19,687 nt of DNA from CAZMCT01 sp964564785 (GTDB lineage: Bacteria; Planctomycetota; Phycisphaerae; UBA1845; Fen-1342). The notes under the pieces are model-generated. The model worked only from the letters and a program-made list of their open reading frames with translations. It made no database searches and was not told where the DNA came from. Made by a program: the position numbers and the translations under genes. The DNA lies in contig CAZMCT010000078.1 in the NCBI GenBank assembly GCA_964564785.1, positions 1 to 19,687 on the forward strand, read 5' to 3'. Shown here in pieces: positions 1 to 7,542 of this stretch. Position 1 is the stretch's first letter; each line of letters begins with the position of its first letter.

Positions 1-368
1 CTTGCTTGGGTACAGTGTCTAATAGAGCGGGCGGGGCGCCCGCGCTTCACCGACACCCCCGCAGCGCGGGCGCTCACGACCGCGGCCGGCACGGCCCGCC
101 GTCGTCGGTTCCGACCTCTCCCGGTTCGTCGCCCCCCACCCTTCCAAGTGGCAGAAGGGATTCAGGGCGCTATACTCTTTCAAGATTAGGTTTCATCGGG
201 CCTGAAGCCGGTCAACCGATTCGGCTGCCCGCCGGGTCGTTCCGGCCGTGAGGCGAGCGGCCCTCCGTGGTGCGCGGCGAACGTCCGGACGCCGCGCCAG
301 CAGCAGGGCCGCAGCGACGGTCGGCGGAGCGGTGGTCGGATCGACGATCGGGATCGATGAGGTGCGAC
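1..368. other. Left-edge intergenic region and Rrf2 leader
   Basis: I find no convincing gene here. A tandem TAA TAG at 20-25 could end a plus-strand gene running in from outside the window, but only about six codons are visible. Directly after it, 27-43 forms a GC-rich inverted repeat (GCGGGCG, GGG, CGCCCGC) without a following T-tract. A good promoter lies at 148-176. The stretch 177-368 would then be an unusually long untranslated leader of about 185 bases for the Rrf2 gene. The open frames across it have no recognisable protein content. Confidence 0.4.
148..176 (+). promoter_or_regulatory. Candidate sigma-70 promoter for the Rrf2 regulator
   Basis: GTGGCA (148-153) is followed after 17 bases by TATACT (171-176), in otherwise GC-rich sequence. 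It reads toward the Rrf2 gene about 190 bases downstream. Rrf2-family proteins often control their own promoters, so this is where an operator would be expected, but I could not find a clean dyad next to it. Confidence 0.5.
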
Positions 369-785
369 ATGCGACTTGGACGAGCGGCCGCTTATGCGGT
401 ATTTGCGACTGCCCACCTGGCCGAGAATGCCAACGGCAGCCCCATTCAGGGCCGGGACATCGCCGAAGCCTGCGGGATTCCGTCGGGCCATTTGCTCAAG
501 ATTCTACAGCAACTGGTGCGGGCACAGATCCTCACCAGCGAGCGCGGGCCGGCGGGCGGCTTCGTAATTCGCAAGCCCCCGGGCGAGATCACGTTGCTCG
601 AGATCATCGAGGCCATCGAGGGGCCCATCAACGGCGACCTGATGCTGCGGTCGGTCGCGGCCAACAAGGAGAAGGCCCGTGCGCAGCTCGAGCAGACCTG
701 CCAGGAGGTCGCGGGTCACACCAAGGATGTCCTCGCTCGCATCGTGATCGCCGATTTCTTGGGGAACGGCCGCGCCAACGTGTGA
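369..785 (+). CDS. Rrf2-family winged-helix transcriptional regulator
   Basis: Cytoplasmic DNA-binding regulator of 138 residues, normal for the family. The N-terminus MRLGRAAAYAVFATAHLAE matches the Rrf2 signature, followed by a helix-turn-helix (about residues 28-55) and the wing motif RGPAGGFVI (59-67), where Rrf2 proteins carry the conserved G-P-x-G-G-[FY]. I chose the ATG at 369 because GAGG (359-362) lies six bases upstream and the family begins exactly here; an in-frame ATG at 357 and a GTG at 267 are less likely. The three clustered cysteines that hold the [2Fe-2S] cluster in IscR and NsrR (about residues 90-105) are absent; only Cys35 and Cys111 are present. It is therefore probably not an iron-sulfur sensor of that type, and its signal is unknown. 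It is followed by tRNA-Cys and an MFS permease, which do not reveal its target. Confidence 0.9.
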   Translation: MRLGRAAAYAVFATAHLAENANGSPIQGRDIAEACGIPSGHLLKILQQLVRAQILTSERGPAGGFVIRKPPGEITLLEIIEAIEGPINGDLMLRSVAANKEKARAQLEQTCQEVAGHTKDVLARIVIADFLGNGRANV

Positions 786-976
786 GTATGCTCGGGGCCG
801 CTGCCGGGCCCGGCCGACAACGCCTCGCGAAACGTATCGGGGCCCAAACGCGTGGTCGCGGCTTGAAAAACTCGTGCCGACCGACTGAGCTTCGCGAGAG
901 GCAGACGGCCCCGGCGCTGACTGACCGACCAGCGACCGCGAAGCGCCTACCACTCTCGCCGACCGGCCGCATTCGC

Positions 977-1004
977 TTGCGGGGGCATCTTCCGGAACTA
1001 TAAT
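977..1004 (+). promoter_or_regulatory. Promoter of tRNA-Cys
   Basis: TTGCGG (977-982), a 16-base spacer and a perfect TATAAT (999-1004). Transcription would start near 1011, giving a 5' leader of about 53 bases before the tRNA at 1064. The rest of 786-976 shows no gene or clear structure. Confidence 0.7.
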
Positions 1005-1063
1005 CGCGATCGCGCAAGTGCCCGGTCCGGGCGAGCGGGTCACCAGCCCCCCGGCCGGGCTAC

Positions 1064-1137
1064 GGTGGCGTGCCCGAGTGGACTAAGGGAGCGGATTGCA
1101 AATCCGTTTGTCATGGGTTCGAATCCCATCGCCACCT
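1064..1137 (+). tRNA. tRNA-Cys(GCA)
   Basis: The cloverleaf folds fully. The acceptor stem GGTGGCG/CGCCACC has 7 pairs. The D-stem is CCC/GGG. The anticodon stem GCGGA/TCCGT has loop TTGCAAA with anticodon GCA at 1098-1100. The T-arm is ATGGG-TTCGAAT-CCCAT. The discriminator base is U (1137), an identity element of tRNA-Cys. The 3' CCA is not encoded (GTT follows), so a CCA-adding enzyme is needed. Confidence 0.96.
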
Positions 1138-1208
1138 GTTCCGACTCCTGACGCAGAGCTCCGCGTCCCCCTCCCCATCGGCGGCGCCGCGACCACCGGG
1201 CCGCTCGG

Positions 1209-1237
1209 TTGTTGCCCCCGCGTTCGCCGCCTATGAT
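1209..1237 (+). promoter_or_regulatory. Candidate promoter of the MFS permease
   Basis: TTGTTG (1209-1214), 17-base spacer, TATGAT (1232-1237). The predicted leader to the ATG at 1284 is about 40 bases. The -35 match is weak. Read-through from the tRNA-Cys promoter is also possible, since I see no strong terminator after the tRNA. Confidence 0.4.
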
Positions 1238-1283
1238 GGCCGTGTTACGGACCCCACCGTCCCCTGAGCGAGGATCGCGTGCC

Positions 1284-2594
1284 ATGACCGCACCCGCCGC
1301 TCCGTCCGCCGTCAACACCACCGCCGCGGCCCGCAGTCCGGCCCTGCTGACCGGCCGCCTCTCCGTGATGATGTTCGTGCAGTTCGCGATCTGGGGTTCG
1401 TGGGCCGTGCTGATCGCGGGGCACATGCGGAACCTGGGGTTCACCGACCCGCAGATCAACCTGGTGTACCTGACGACCGCGATCGGGGCGATGCTCAGCC
1501 CGCTGGTGGCGGGGTGGATCGCGGACCGCTTCCTGCCCAACCAGATCTTCACCGGGAGTGTACATCTCGTCGGCGCCGCCCTACTGCTGGCCGCGTGGCA
1601 GGTTCGCACGTTCCTGCCGCTGTGGCTGCTCATCCTGTGCTACGCCGTGCTGTACATGCCGACGATCGCGCTGACCAACGCGATCGCGTTCTACCACATG
1701 AAGGACGCCCGCAAGTTCGGCAACATCCGGGTCTGGGGCACCATCGGCTGGATCGTCATCAACTGGATCATGAGCCTGTACCTCCAACTCTGGGAATCGC
1801 GGTCGCCCGGCGTCTCACACATCGGCGACTGCCTCGTCGCCGCCGCGATTCTCTCCGCGCTGATGGGGCTGTACTGCTTCACGCTGCCCAACACGCCGCC
1901 CAGCCGCGAAGCCAAGAACCCCTACGCGTTCCTCGAGGCGCTCCGGCTCACGAAGAACGCGAACTTCGCCGTGCTGCTGGTGATCTCGTTCATCGTCGCG
2001 ATCGAGCTGCCGTTCTACTACAACCTCACGTTCCTGTTCCTCACCGAGCCCGGCACCGGCGTCGGCCTGAAGGAGAGCTCGGCCAACCTCGCCATGAGTC
2101 TCGGCCAGATCGCCGAGGTCCTGATCATGCTGGCGCTCGCACCCGCTCTGCGACACCTGGGGATGCGCACCACCATCTTCCTCGGCATCCTCGCCTGGCC
2201 CGTCCGCTACGCCATCTTCGCCATCGGCCAGCCCACGTGGCTCGTCGTCGCGGCCCAGTGCCTGCACGGCATCTGCTACTCGTTCTTCTTCGTCGGCGGC
2301 ATGATCGCGGTCGAACGCCTCGCGCCTAAGGACATCCGCGCCAGCGCCCAGGGGCTCATCGTCTTCGCGACCAACGGCGTCGGCATGCTCTTCGGCAGCC
2401 TGCTGGCCGGCCAGATCGCGAAGATGTTCCTCCGGCCGACCGGCGGGCACGACTGGGCCAAGATCTTCCTCGTCCCGATCGCGATCACCGTCGTGGCCGG
2501 AATCGCGTTCCTCGCCACGTTCCGCGAGCGGCGGTTCCTGGAAGACAGCGCGCGGATCGAGGCCGAGGCGAACCGTTCGGTCGGATCGGCCTGA
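1284..2594 (+). CDS. MFS permease, nucleoside:H+ symporter (NHS) type
   Basis: Inner-membrane transporter of 436 residues with about 12 hydrophobic segments, as expected for the major facilitator superfamily. The stretch MRNLGFTDPQINLVYLTTAI, then SPLVAGWIADRF, and later the RVWGTIGWIVINW segment resemble the nucleoside:H+ symporter family (NupG/XapB), in which a conserved G-[TS]-x-G-W segment follows helix 4. I infer proton-coupled uptake of nucleosides or a related sugar-containing solute; the substrate cannot be fixed from sequence. The ATG at 1284 is chosen because AGGA (1271-1274) precedes it and because MFS proteins start shortly before the first membrane helix; the open frame extends upstream to 1209 but that part is proline/arginine-rich and unlikely to be translated. 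The gene stands alone between tRNA-Cys and rlmN, so context does not help to name a substrate. Confidence 0.85.
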   Translation: MTAPAAPSAVNTTAAARSPALLTGRLSVMMFVQFAIWGSWAVLIAGHMRNLGFTDPQINLVYLTTAIGAMLSPLVAGWIADRFLPNQIFTGSVHLVGAALLLAAWQVRTFLPLWLLILCYAVLYMPTIALTNAIAFYHMKDARKFGNIRVWGTIGWIVINWIMSLYLQLWESRSPGVSHIGDCLVAAAILSALMGLYCFTLPNTPPSREAKNPYAFLEALRLTKNANFAVLLVISFIVAIELPFYYNLTFLFLTEPGTGVGLKESSANLAMSLGQIAEVLIMLALAPALRHLGMRTTIFLGILAWPVRYAIFAIGQPTWLVVAAQCLHGICYSFFFVGGMIAVERLAPKDIRASAQGLIVFATNGVGMLFGSLLAGQIAKMFLRPTGGHDWAKIFLVPIAITVVAGIAFLATFRERRFLEDSARIEAEANRSVGSA

Positions 2595-2714
2595 GGCGAT
2601 CGGCGCTCTGCCGCTGCCGTCTCGGCAGTTCCCAGCCGCCGCCCAGTGTCCGTCGCGCGGTTCGGGCTCGGATCCGGGTGGGCGGTCTCGCGACGGGTTC
2701 GGCTCCGGCGCTGC

Positions 2715-2720
2715 TAAGAT
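2715..2720 (+). promoter_or_regulatory. -10 box nine bases before the rlmN start
   Basis: TAAGAT preceded by GC, lying in the 135-bp gap between the MFS gene and rlmN. Nine bases separate it from the ATG at 2730, so transcription would begin at about 2727 and leave a leader of 0-3 bases. No Shine-Dalgarno sequence and no convincing -35 box are present. Confidence 0.45.
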
Positions 2721-2729
2721 CGCGCATCT

Positions 2730-3806
2730 ATGGACGTGCTCGGACTCACATTTGACGAGCTGGTCGCGGCAACCGGCCCGCGGCGGCACGAGCTCAAGCC
2801 GCTGCGGGCCGCGTACCGCCGGCTGCTGCGCGGCCAGGCGAGCGCGGCCGACCTGCCGGCGACGCTGCGGGCTACACTGGCTGCACGTGTGGACGGGGGA
2901 TTGGCGACCGATCACTCGCCCGAGCTGACCGCCGACATCCTGCCCATCGTGAACCGGCTGGCGGACGGCGACCTGACGAAGTTCGTGCAGCGCACGCGCG
3001 ACGGCCTGGAGATCGAGAGCGTGGTCGTGCCGATGCAGCGGACGCGCGGCATCTGGCGAACACTGTGCGTCTCGAGCCAGATCGGTTGCGCCCGCGGCTG
3101 CGAATTCTGTGAGACCGCCCAGCTCGGCCTGTTGCGCAACCTGACCCCGTCCGAGATCGTCGGCCAGGTCGCGGCCGCCCAGCGCGATTTCCACGGCGGC
3201 ATCCGCAACGTCGTGTTCATGGGCATGGGCGAGCCGCTGGACAACTATGAGCACGTGATCCACGCCATCCGCGTGCTGATGGACCCCGGCGGGCTCTCCT
3301 TCGCCGGCGAGCGGGTTACGATCTCGACGGTCGGCCGCGTGCAAGGCATCCGCAAGCTGGCCCGCCTCGGCTGGCGGCGGCTCAACCTGGCCGTCTCGCT
3401 CAACGCCCCCAACGACGAGATCCGCTCGCGGATCATGCCGCACAACCGGCTCGAGCCCATGGCCGAGCTGCGGGCCGCCCTGCTCGACTACCCCCTCCGC
3501 AAGTGCCAGTTCTTCATGGTGGAATACGTGCTCATCCCCGGCGTGAACGACGCCCGCGCGCATGCCTTCGAGGTAGCCGACTACCTGCGGCCGCTGAAAT
3601 GCATGCTCAACGTCATTCCATACAACCCGCGCCGCGACTCGCCCTGGCCCGCGCCCAGTGAGGAGCAGGTCGTGCAGTTCCTCGATTGGCTCACCGCGGC
3701 CGGACAGGGCTGCAAGCGGCGGATCACCAAGGGCCGCGCGCAGATGGCCGCCTGCGGGCAGCTCGGCAACCGGGCGCTGCGCCGCCGGCCCGCGATTCGG
3801 CCCTGA
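2730..3806 (+). CDS. rlmN: RlmN: dual-specificity 23S rRNA/tRNA adenine-C2 methyltransferase
   Basis: Radical-SAM enzyme that methylates C2 of A2503 in 23S rRNA and A37 in some tRNAs (family knowledge). All required cysteines are visible: the CX3CX2C [4Fe-4S] motif CARGCEFC (C120, C124, C127), Cys113 in TLCVSSQIGC, equivalent to E. coli Cys118, and the methyl-carrying Cys342 in AACGQL, equivalent to E. coli Cys355. FMGMGEPLDNY (about 168-178) is the SAM-binding GGEP-like motif. At 358 residues it is slightly shorter than E. coli RlmN (384). The start at 2730 aligns with the family N-terminus, yet has no Shine-Dalgarno site and has a -10 box directly upstream, suggesting a leaderless mRNA. The gene converges with the LysM gene, with 12 bases between stop codons. 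Cfr is a less likely reading because TAQLGLLRNL after the cluster resembles RlmN. Confidence 0.93.
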   Translation: MDVLGLTFDELVAATGPRRHELKPLRAAYRRLLRGQASAADLPATLRATLAARVDGGLATDHSPELTADILPIVNRLADGDLTKFVQRTRDGLEIESVVVPMQRTRGIWRTLCVSSQIGCARGCEFCETAQLGLLRNLTPSEIVGQVAAAQRDFHGGIRNVVFMGMGEPLDNYEHVIHAIRVLMDPGGLSFAGERVTISTVGRVQGIRKLARLGWRRLNLAVSLNAPNDEIRSRIMPHNRLEPMAELRAALLDYPLRKCQFFMVEYVLIPGVNDARAHAFEVADYLRPLKCMLNVIPYNPRRDSPWPAPSEEQVVQFLDWLTAAGQGCKRRITKGRAQMAACGQLGNRALRRRPAIRP

Positions 3807-3818
3807 CCTCGGTTACCG

Positions 3819-4250
3819 CTACGGGATGACCAGCCGCATGCCCGGCTCGAGCCGGTCCTTGTCGCGGATCACGTTGCGGTTGGCTTCGTAGATCTTCTTC
3901 CACTGGCTCTGGTCGCTGTAGTACTGGCGAGCCAGCTTGTACAGCGTGTCGCCGGCCTGCACGGTGTGCGTGCGCTGCTGCCCGACCGTGCCGGTGGCCT
4001 TCGGCGGCGAGGCTTCGACCATGCCCGGGTCGCGCGGCTTCGCCATGGCCGCGTCGGACGGGCGCGCGGGCTGACCGCTCGCGTACGGATCCGCATACGG
4101 ATCCGTCGCGCCCGGCTTGCTCGGCGGGGTGTCCATCTTGCTAAGGGGCTGCGAACTTTCTTCGTGCGCGGTGGGCTGGGGCTTCTTCTGCTCGCACGCC
4201 GCGGTGACGAGGGCGACCAGGCTCAGCAGCAGCAGGGGCCAGCGATTCAT
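3819..4250 (-). CDS. Small LysM-domain lipoprotein
   Basis: Exported peptidoglycan-binding protein of 143 residues. The N-terminus MNRWPLLLLSLVALVTAAC is a signal peptide ending in an acceptable lipobox (VTAA-C, cysteine 19). A polar Pro/Ser/Lys-rich linker follows, including a DPYADPYA repeat. A C-terminal LysM domain (about residues 92-143) begins THTVQAGDTLYKLARQYY and ends EPGMRLVIP. LysM binds N-acetylglucosamine in the cell wall. The ATG at 4250 is preceded by GGAGGA at 4260-4255, the best ribosome-binding site in the window; the open frame continues upstream to 4373 but that part is not signal-like. It has no enzymatic domain, so it may be a structural or adaptor protein. It lies 106 bp after comEC on the same strand with its own candidate promoter. 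Confidence 0.85.
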   Translation of the reverse strand: MNRWPLLLLSLVALVTAACEQKKPQPTAHEESSQPLSKMDTPPSKPGATDPYADPYASGQPARPSDAAMAKPRDPGMVEASPPKATGTVGQQRTHTVQAGDTLYKLARQYYSDQSQWKKIYEANRNVIRDKDRLEPGMRLVIP

Positions 4251-4279
4251 GGATTCCTCCTTGTACCATTCTCGCGAAG

Positions 4280-4321
4280 GCGTGTTACACGCATCTGAAC
4301 CGAACCACGCCGGTTTGTAAA
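4280..4321 (-). promoter_or_regulatory. Candidate promoter and palindromic operator of the LysM gene
   Basis: On the minus strand, TTTACA (4321-4316), a 17-base spacer and a weak TCAGAT (4298-4293) precede a perfect 13-base palindrome GCGTGT-T-ACACGC (4292-4280). The palindrome would cover the transcription start, a position where a repressor could block initiation. The -35 is good, the -10 is poor, and no regulator is assigned. Confidence 0.35.
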
Positions 4322-4356
4322 GCGCGCCGGCCGCCGCACCGATCCGCGCCGGGCGC

Positions 4357-6963
4357 TCACCCGCCCCCCGCATCCGCCGGCCCGACCGTCAGTTCGCCCG
4401 TCTGCGTGATTCGGACCCGGATCGCCCCCGCCCCTCCGGTCCGCAGAATGGCCGCCCCCGGACCCAGCACGTGCTCGACCAGCGTGGTCAGTCGCGGCCG
4501 CTCCCGCCGAGCCGATACGACGACATGGCGCGGCGACACGGCCGCGTAGAACTCGCCACTCACGCCCGGAATCACCTGCCCGTGGTGCGGCGCGACCAGT
4601 ACATCGGCGTGCAGGTCGATCCGCCCCGCCCGCTCCCGCGCCAGCAGCGCCCGCAGCGCCGCTTCCTCGGCATCGCCCGTCAGCAGTACGCTACGCCCCG
4701 CGACCGTGATCCGCAGCACCAGCGAGCTGTCGTTGCCCCCCCACTCCGGCGAAACCGTCGGCGGCGGCCACAACACCTCCACCGTGGCCCCGCCGACCGA
4801 AAGCCGCTCGCCCGCCGCCACGACCTGCGGTCGCGCCCGGTCGCGCGGCAAAAGCCGCGCCAGCTTTGCCGGCTCACCATCCGCGAGCAACTCGGCGAAC
4901 GCACGGTTGGTGCACCAGCCAGTCGCCGGCAGCCCCGCCAGCAGCGTCGCCAGCCCGCTGTAGTGATCGAAGTTCGCATGAGAGACGCAGATCAGATCGA
5001 CGCGCCGCGCCCCCACGGCCCGCAGCGCCCGCAACACCACCTCGCCTGCGTCACTGTTCGTGTTCGTGCCGACATCGAACACTGCCGCGCGCCCCCCCGG
5101 CGTCCGCAGGAGTACCGCGCTGCCGTCCGCCACCGAGAGTACGTCGACTTCGAACGCGTCACTCCCCGCCGGCCACAATGCCCAGCCCGTCCACGCGGCC
5201 CCGCTCAACAGCAAGGCCGCCGTTACCAGCCGGCCCGACCGGACCCGGGCCGGGATGGCCAACACCACCAGCACGAGTACGTAACTGCCCGCGACCAACC
5301 ACAGCGGCGGACGCGGTACGTCCAGCGCGGCCGCGGGCAGACGCTCCGCCAGCCCCACGACGCCGAGCAGCCCTTCCGTCAGCGCGTGCAGCCCGACCGC
5401 CAGCCAGCCGCCCAGCGGCGGCACGCTGAGGTTCGCGACCAGCGTGACCAGGCTCAGCACGGTGACGAACGCGACCGGCACCGTCAGCACGATCGTGCCC
5501 ACGATCCCCCACGGCGCCAGCCGGCCGAAGTGCCACAACACCAACGGCTGCGCAATCGCGTAGGCACAGGTGCAGCCGACCACCAGCCCCAGCAGGCCCC
5601 GCCCTAGCCGCGTCCCGGCCCATTTCCAGACCGTGTCGGCCTCCTCTATTCCATCGCCGGCGTCGCCCCGGCGTGTCCACCGCAAGGCCGCCCGATAAAC
5701 CGGCGGAACCACGAGGATCAGCCCCAGAACCTGGACGAACGAAAGCTGAAAGCCCGCTCGAAACAGCTCCCACGGGTTCCACAGCAGCACGCCGATCACC
5801 GCCGCCGCGAGCCAGTTCAGCGGGCTCAGCGGCCGCCCGGTCAGCACCGCCGCCGTCGCCAGCAGCACGCAGCCGGCCGCCCGCAGCACGGGCGCATTTT
5901 GCTCCGTCACCAGGGCGAACAGCAGCGTCACCGCCAGCGTCGCGCCGGCCGTCGTGCGGCGCCCGCAGCGCAGACCCCAGCGCATGGCCGCCGCCGTGAA
6001 ACCCGCCAGCACGGCCACGTTGAACCCGCTCACCGCGAGGAAGTGCAGCCCCCCGGCCTTGAGAAAGGCCTCGTTGATCCGCCGGTCGGCCACGCTCCGC
6101 TGGCCCAGGATCATCACGTCCAGCAGTTGCGCCGCCTCGTCGGCCCCAAGCGCTGCACCCGGCTCCAGCAGCAGCCCGCGCGCCCGAGCCCGCAGCGCCT
6201 CCACTAAGCGCGGCCACGCCCCGGGCGGCTCCGGCCCGACACGCACCAGCTCCGCTCGTTCGACCAACAGCACGCCGCTGAGCCCTTGCTGCCGGTGCCA
6301 GGCCCGCCAGTCCGCGGCCCCCGGGTTCCGCGGACCCACCGGGAGCGCGAGTTCTCCGGCCACCTCGACCCGCTGCCCCAGGCGCAAGCCGAGACCCGTG
6401 TCTTCCACCGTCACGCGCAACCGACCTGCGGCCGGCAGCGGCGGATTCTCCGTGAGCAACTGCTCGACCTCGAGCACGAACTGCGTACGCGGCGGCGGCT
6501 CGAACGGCAGAAACGGGTTGTGCTTGATCGCGGGTCGCTCGAGCGGCGGGGTGACGATCCGCCCGGCCACGCGCGTCAGGATCGGCTCGGCGCCGACGAC
6601 ATGCGCGATGTGCTGCGGCGGACGAGCGAGCTCGAGCTGGTGCCGCTGGAACCCGGCGATCAGCGCGATCGCGGCGCCCAGCACCGCCGCCAGGCCCGAA
6701 CCACGCCGCCGATGCACCCGCCACGCCAGCAGCGCGAAGCACACCCCTGCGAGGACCGGCAGCCCAGCACGCACGGCAACCGAAACGGGTCCGATTCGCT
6801 CGGCCAGCGCGATCCCCGCCATCAGTGCGATCGCCGGTCCCAGCAACGGCCGCGGGCGGGCCGGCTCTGCGGCTGCGAACCCGGGGGCGCTCAGCCCCGT
6901 CGCGCTCCGCGCGCTCGACGGCCGGGCCGGCATGGCGGGCAGAACGCTGCCGCGCTGATCCAC
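4357..6963 (-). CDS. comEC: ComEC/Rec2 DNA-uptake channel protein
   Basis: Inner-membrane protein of 868 residues (ComEC is usually about 700-850) that carries incoming single-stranded DNA across the cytoplasmic membrane during natural transformation. Domain order is complete: N-terminal hydrophobic helices from about residue 38 (PLLGPAIALMAGIALAERI), a DUF4131-like soluble region (about 110-240), the multi-helix Competence domain (about 265-580, with LHFLAVSGFNVAVLAGF, the conserved H-x-x-A-x-S-G-x-[NH] motif), and a C-terminal metallo-beta-lactamase-like domain. That last domain has SHANFDH (661-667), NDSSLVL, LTGDAEE (761-767) and APHHGQ (791-796), so the metal ligands look retained. Frame 6963 starts with GTG; an ATG at 6933 is an alternative, and neither has a clear Shine-Dalgarno site. 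It follows purE by 66 bp, suggesting co-transcription. No comEA or comF is seen nearby; a pilT-like gene is about 4 kb away. Confidence 0.9.
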   Translation of the reverse strand: MDQRGSVLPAMPARPSSARSATGLSAPGFAAAEPARPRPLLGPAIALMAGIALAERIGPVSVAVRAGLPVLAGVCFALLAWRVHRRRGSGLAAVLGAAIALIAGFQRHQLELARPPQHIAHVVGAEPILTRVAGRIVTPPLERPAIKHNPFLPFEPPPRTQFVLEVEQLLTENPPLPAAGRLRVTVEDTGLGLRLGQRVEVAGELALPVGPRNPGAADWRAWHRQQGLSGVLLVERAELVRVGPEPPGAWPRLVEALRARARGLLLEPGAALGADEAAQLLDVMILGQRSVADRRINEAFLKAGGLHFLAVSGFNVAVLAGFTAAAMRWGLRCGRRTTAGATLAVTLLFALVTEQNAPVLRAAGCVLLATAAVLTGRPLSPLNWLAAAVIGVLLWNPWELFRAGFQLSFVQVLGLILVVPPVYRAALRWTRRGDAGDGIEEADTVWKWAGTRLGRGLLGLVVGCTCAYAIAQPLVLWHFGRLAPWGIVGTIVLTVPVAFVTVLSLVTLVANLSVPPLGGWLAVGLHALTEGLLGVVGLAERLPAAALDVPRPPLWLVAGSYVLVLVVLAIPARVRSGRLVTAALLLSGAAWTGWALWPAGSDAFEVDVLSVADGSAVLLRTPGGRAAVFDVGTNTNSDAGEVVLRALRAVGARRVDLICVSHANFDHYSGLATLLAGLPATGWCTNRAFAELLADGEPAKLARLLPRDRARPQVVAAGERLSVGGATVEVLWPPPTVSPEWGGNDSSLVLRITVAGRSVLLTGDAEEAALRALLARERAGRIDLHADVLVAPHHGQVIPGVSGEFYAAVSPRHVVVSARRERPRLTTLVEHVLGPGAAILRTGGAGAIRVRITQTGELTVGPADAGGG

Positions 6964-6973
6964 CGTGGCCTGT

Positions 6974-6992
6974 CACTGCCCGTGCGGCAGTG
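6974..6992. repeat. Hairpin between purE and comEC
   Basis: CACTGCC-CGTGC-GGCAGTG forms a 7-bp stem with a 5-base loop in the 66-bp purE-comEC gap, ending 10 bases before the GTG start. There is no T-tract, so it is a poor terminator; it could occlude comEC translation initiation. A purine-rich GGAGGAGGGG on the minus strand at 7018-7009 looks like a strong ribosome-binding site but has no start codon at a suitable distance. Confidence 0.4.
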
Positions 6993-7028
6993 CCTTTCGC
7001 TCGCTTCGCCCCTCCTCCACTTGCCACG

Positions 7029-7514
7029 CTAACTCAACCGCGTCGCCAGAATCTTCGCCGCGCGCTCACGCCGGGCCGCTTCAAGTTTGGCGCGCAGCGC
7101 CGGCCGCTCGTTCGCCAGGATGCTGATCGCCAGCAGTGCCGCGTTCGTCGCCCCTGCTTTCCCGATCGCCAGCGTCCCGACCGGTATCCCCGGCGGCATC
7201 TGCACCGTCGCCAGCAGCGCGTCCAATCCGTTCAGCTCACCCGCCGCCAACGGCACGCCGAGCACCGGCCGCGTCGTCTGGGCCGCCACCGCTCCGGCCA
7301 GGTGCGCCGCCATGCCCGCGGCGGCGATGAACACCCGCGTCCCGCCGGCGTCGCATTTTCGGACGTATTCGGCGGTCTCCGCCGGCGTGCGGTGCGCCGA
7401 AAGCACGCGGGCTTCGTACGCGACGCCGTATTCGGCCAGCGTGTCGCCCGCGGCCTTCAGGACGCTCCAGTCGTTCTCGCTGCCCATGAGGATTGCCACG
7501 TCGGGAACGGACAT
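7029..7514 (-). CDS. purE: PurE: N5-carboxyaminoimidazole ribonucleotide mutase
   Basis: Cytoplasmic enzyme of de novo purine synthesis that converts N5-CAIR to 4-carboxy-AIR (class I PurE). The 161-residue length is normal. Visible motifs are AILMGSENDW (8-16; canonical GSxSDW), the SAHRTP segment with the catalytic histidine (His41, residues 39-44), FIAAAGMAAHLAGAVAAQT for phosphate binding, and PVLGVPL. The ATG at 7514 has GGAGA five to ten bases upstream (7525-7521). Class I PurE normally works with the ATP-dependent PurK, which is often adjacent; no purK is visible in the window. Instead comEC follows. The gene is divergent from the glycosyltransferase, with 146 bp between start codons. 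Confidence 0.93.
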   Translation of the reverse strand: MSVPDVAILMGSENDWSVLKAAGDTLAEYGVAYEARVLSAHRTPAETAEYVRKCDAGGTRVFIAAAGMAAHLAGAVAAQTTRPVLGVPLAAGELNGLDALLATVQMPPGIPVGTLAIGKAGATNAALLAISILANERPALRAKLEAARRERAAKILATRLS

Positions 7515-7542
7515 GGTCGTTCTCCAGCCGCCGGTGAGACTT

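Noticed and set aside
27..43. Terminator of a gene entering from the left
   Set aside because: The hairpin is good but there is no T-tract, and the supposed upstream gene is represented by only about six codons, so neither can be established.
369..785. IscR or NsrR identity for the Rrf2 protein
   Set aside because: The three-cysteine [2Fe-2S] cluster motif is missing and no isc/suf or nitric-oxide genes are adjacent.
1815..3563. 582-codon open frame on the minus strand, overlapping the MFS gene and rlmN
   Set aside because: It is antisense to two well-recognised genes and its translation is rich in His, Asp, Arg and Glu without domain motifs. Such frames arise from GC-rich third positions.
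2730..3806. Cfr-type antibiotic-resistance methyltransferase
   Set aside because: The sequence after the Fe-S motif (TAQLGLLRNL) and the overall alignment fit RlmN, and it sits among housekeeping genes.
6974..6992. Rho-independent terminator after purE
   Set aside because: The stem is followed on the minus strand by ACAGGCC, not by a T-tract.
5159..7027. 622-codon minus-strand frame and several long plus-strand frames across comEC
   Set aside because: They overlap comEC, whose motifs are complete, and their translations are low-complexity Arg/Ala/Gly-rich sequence.
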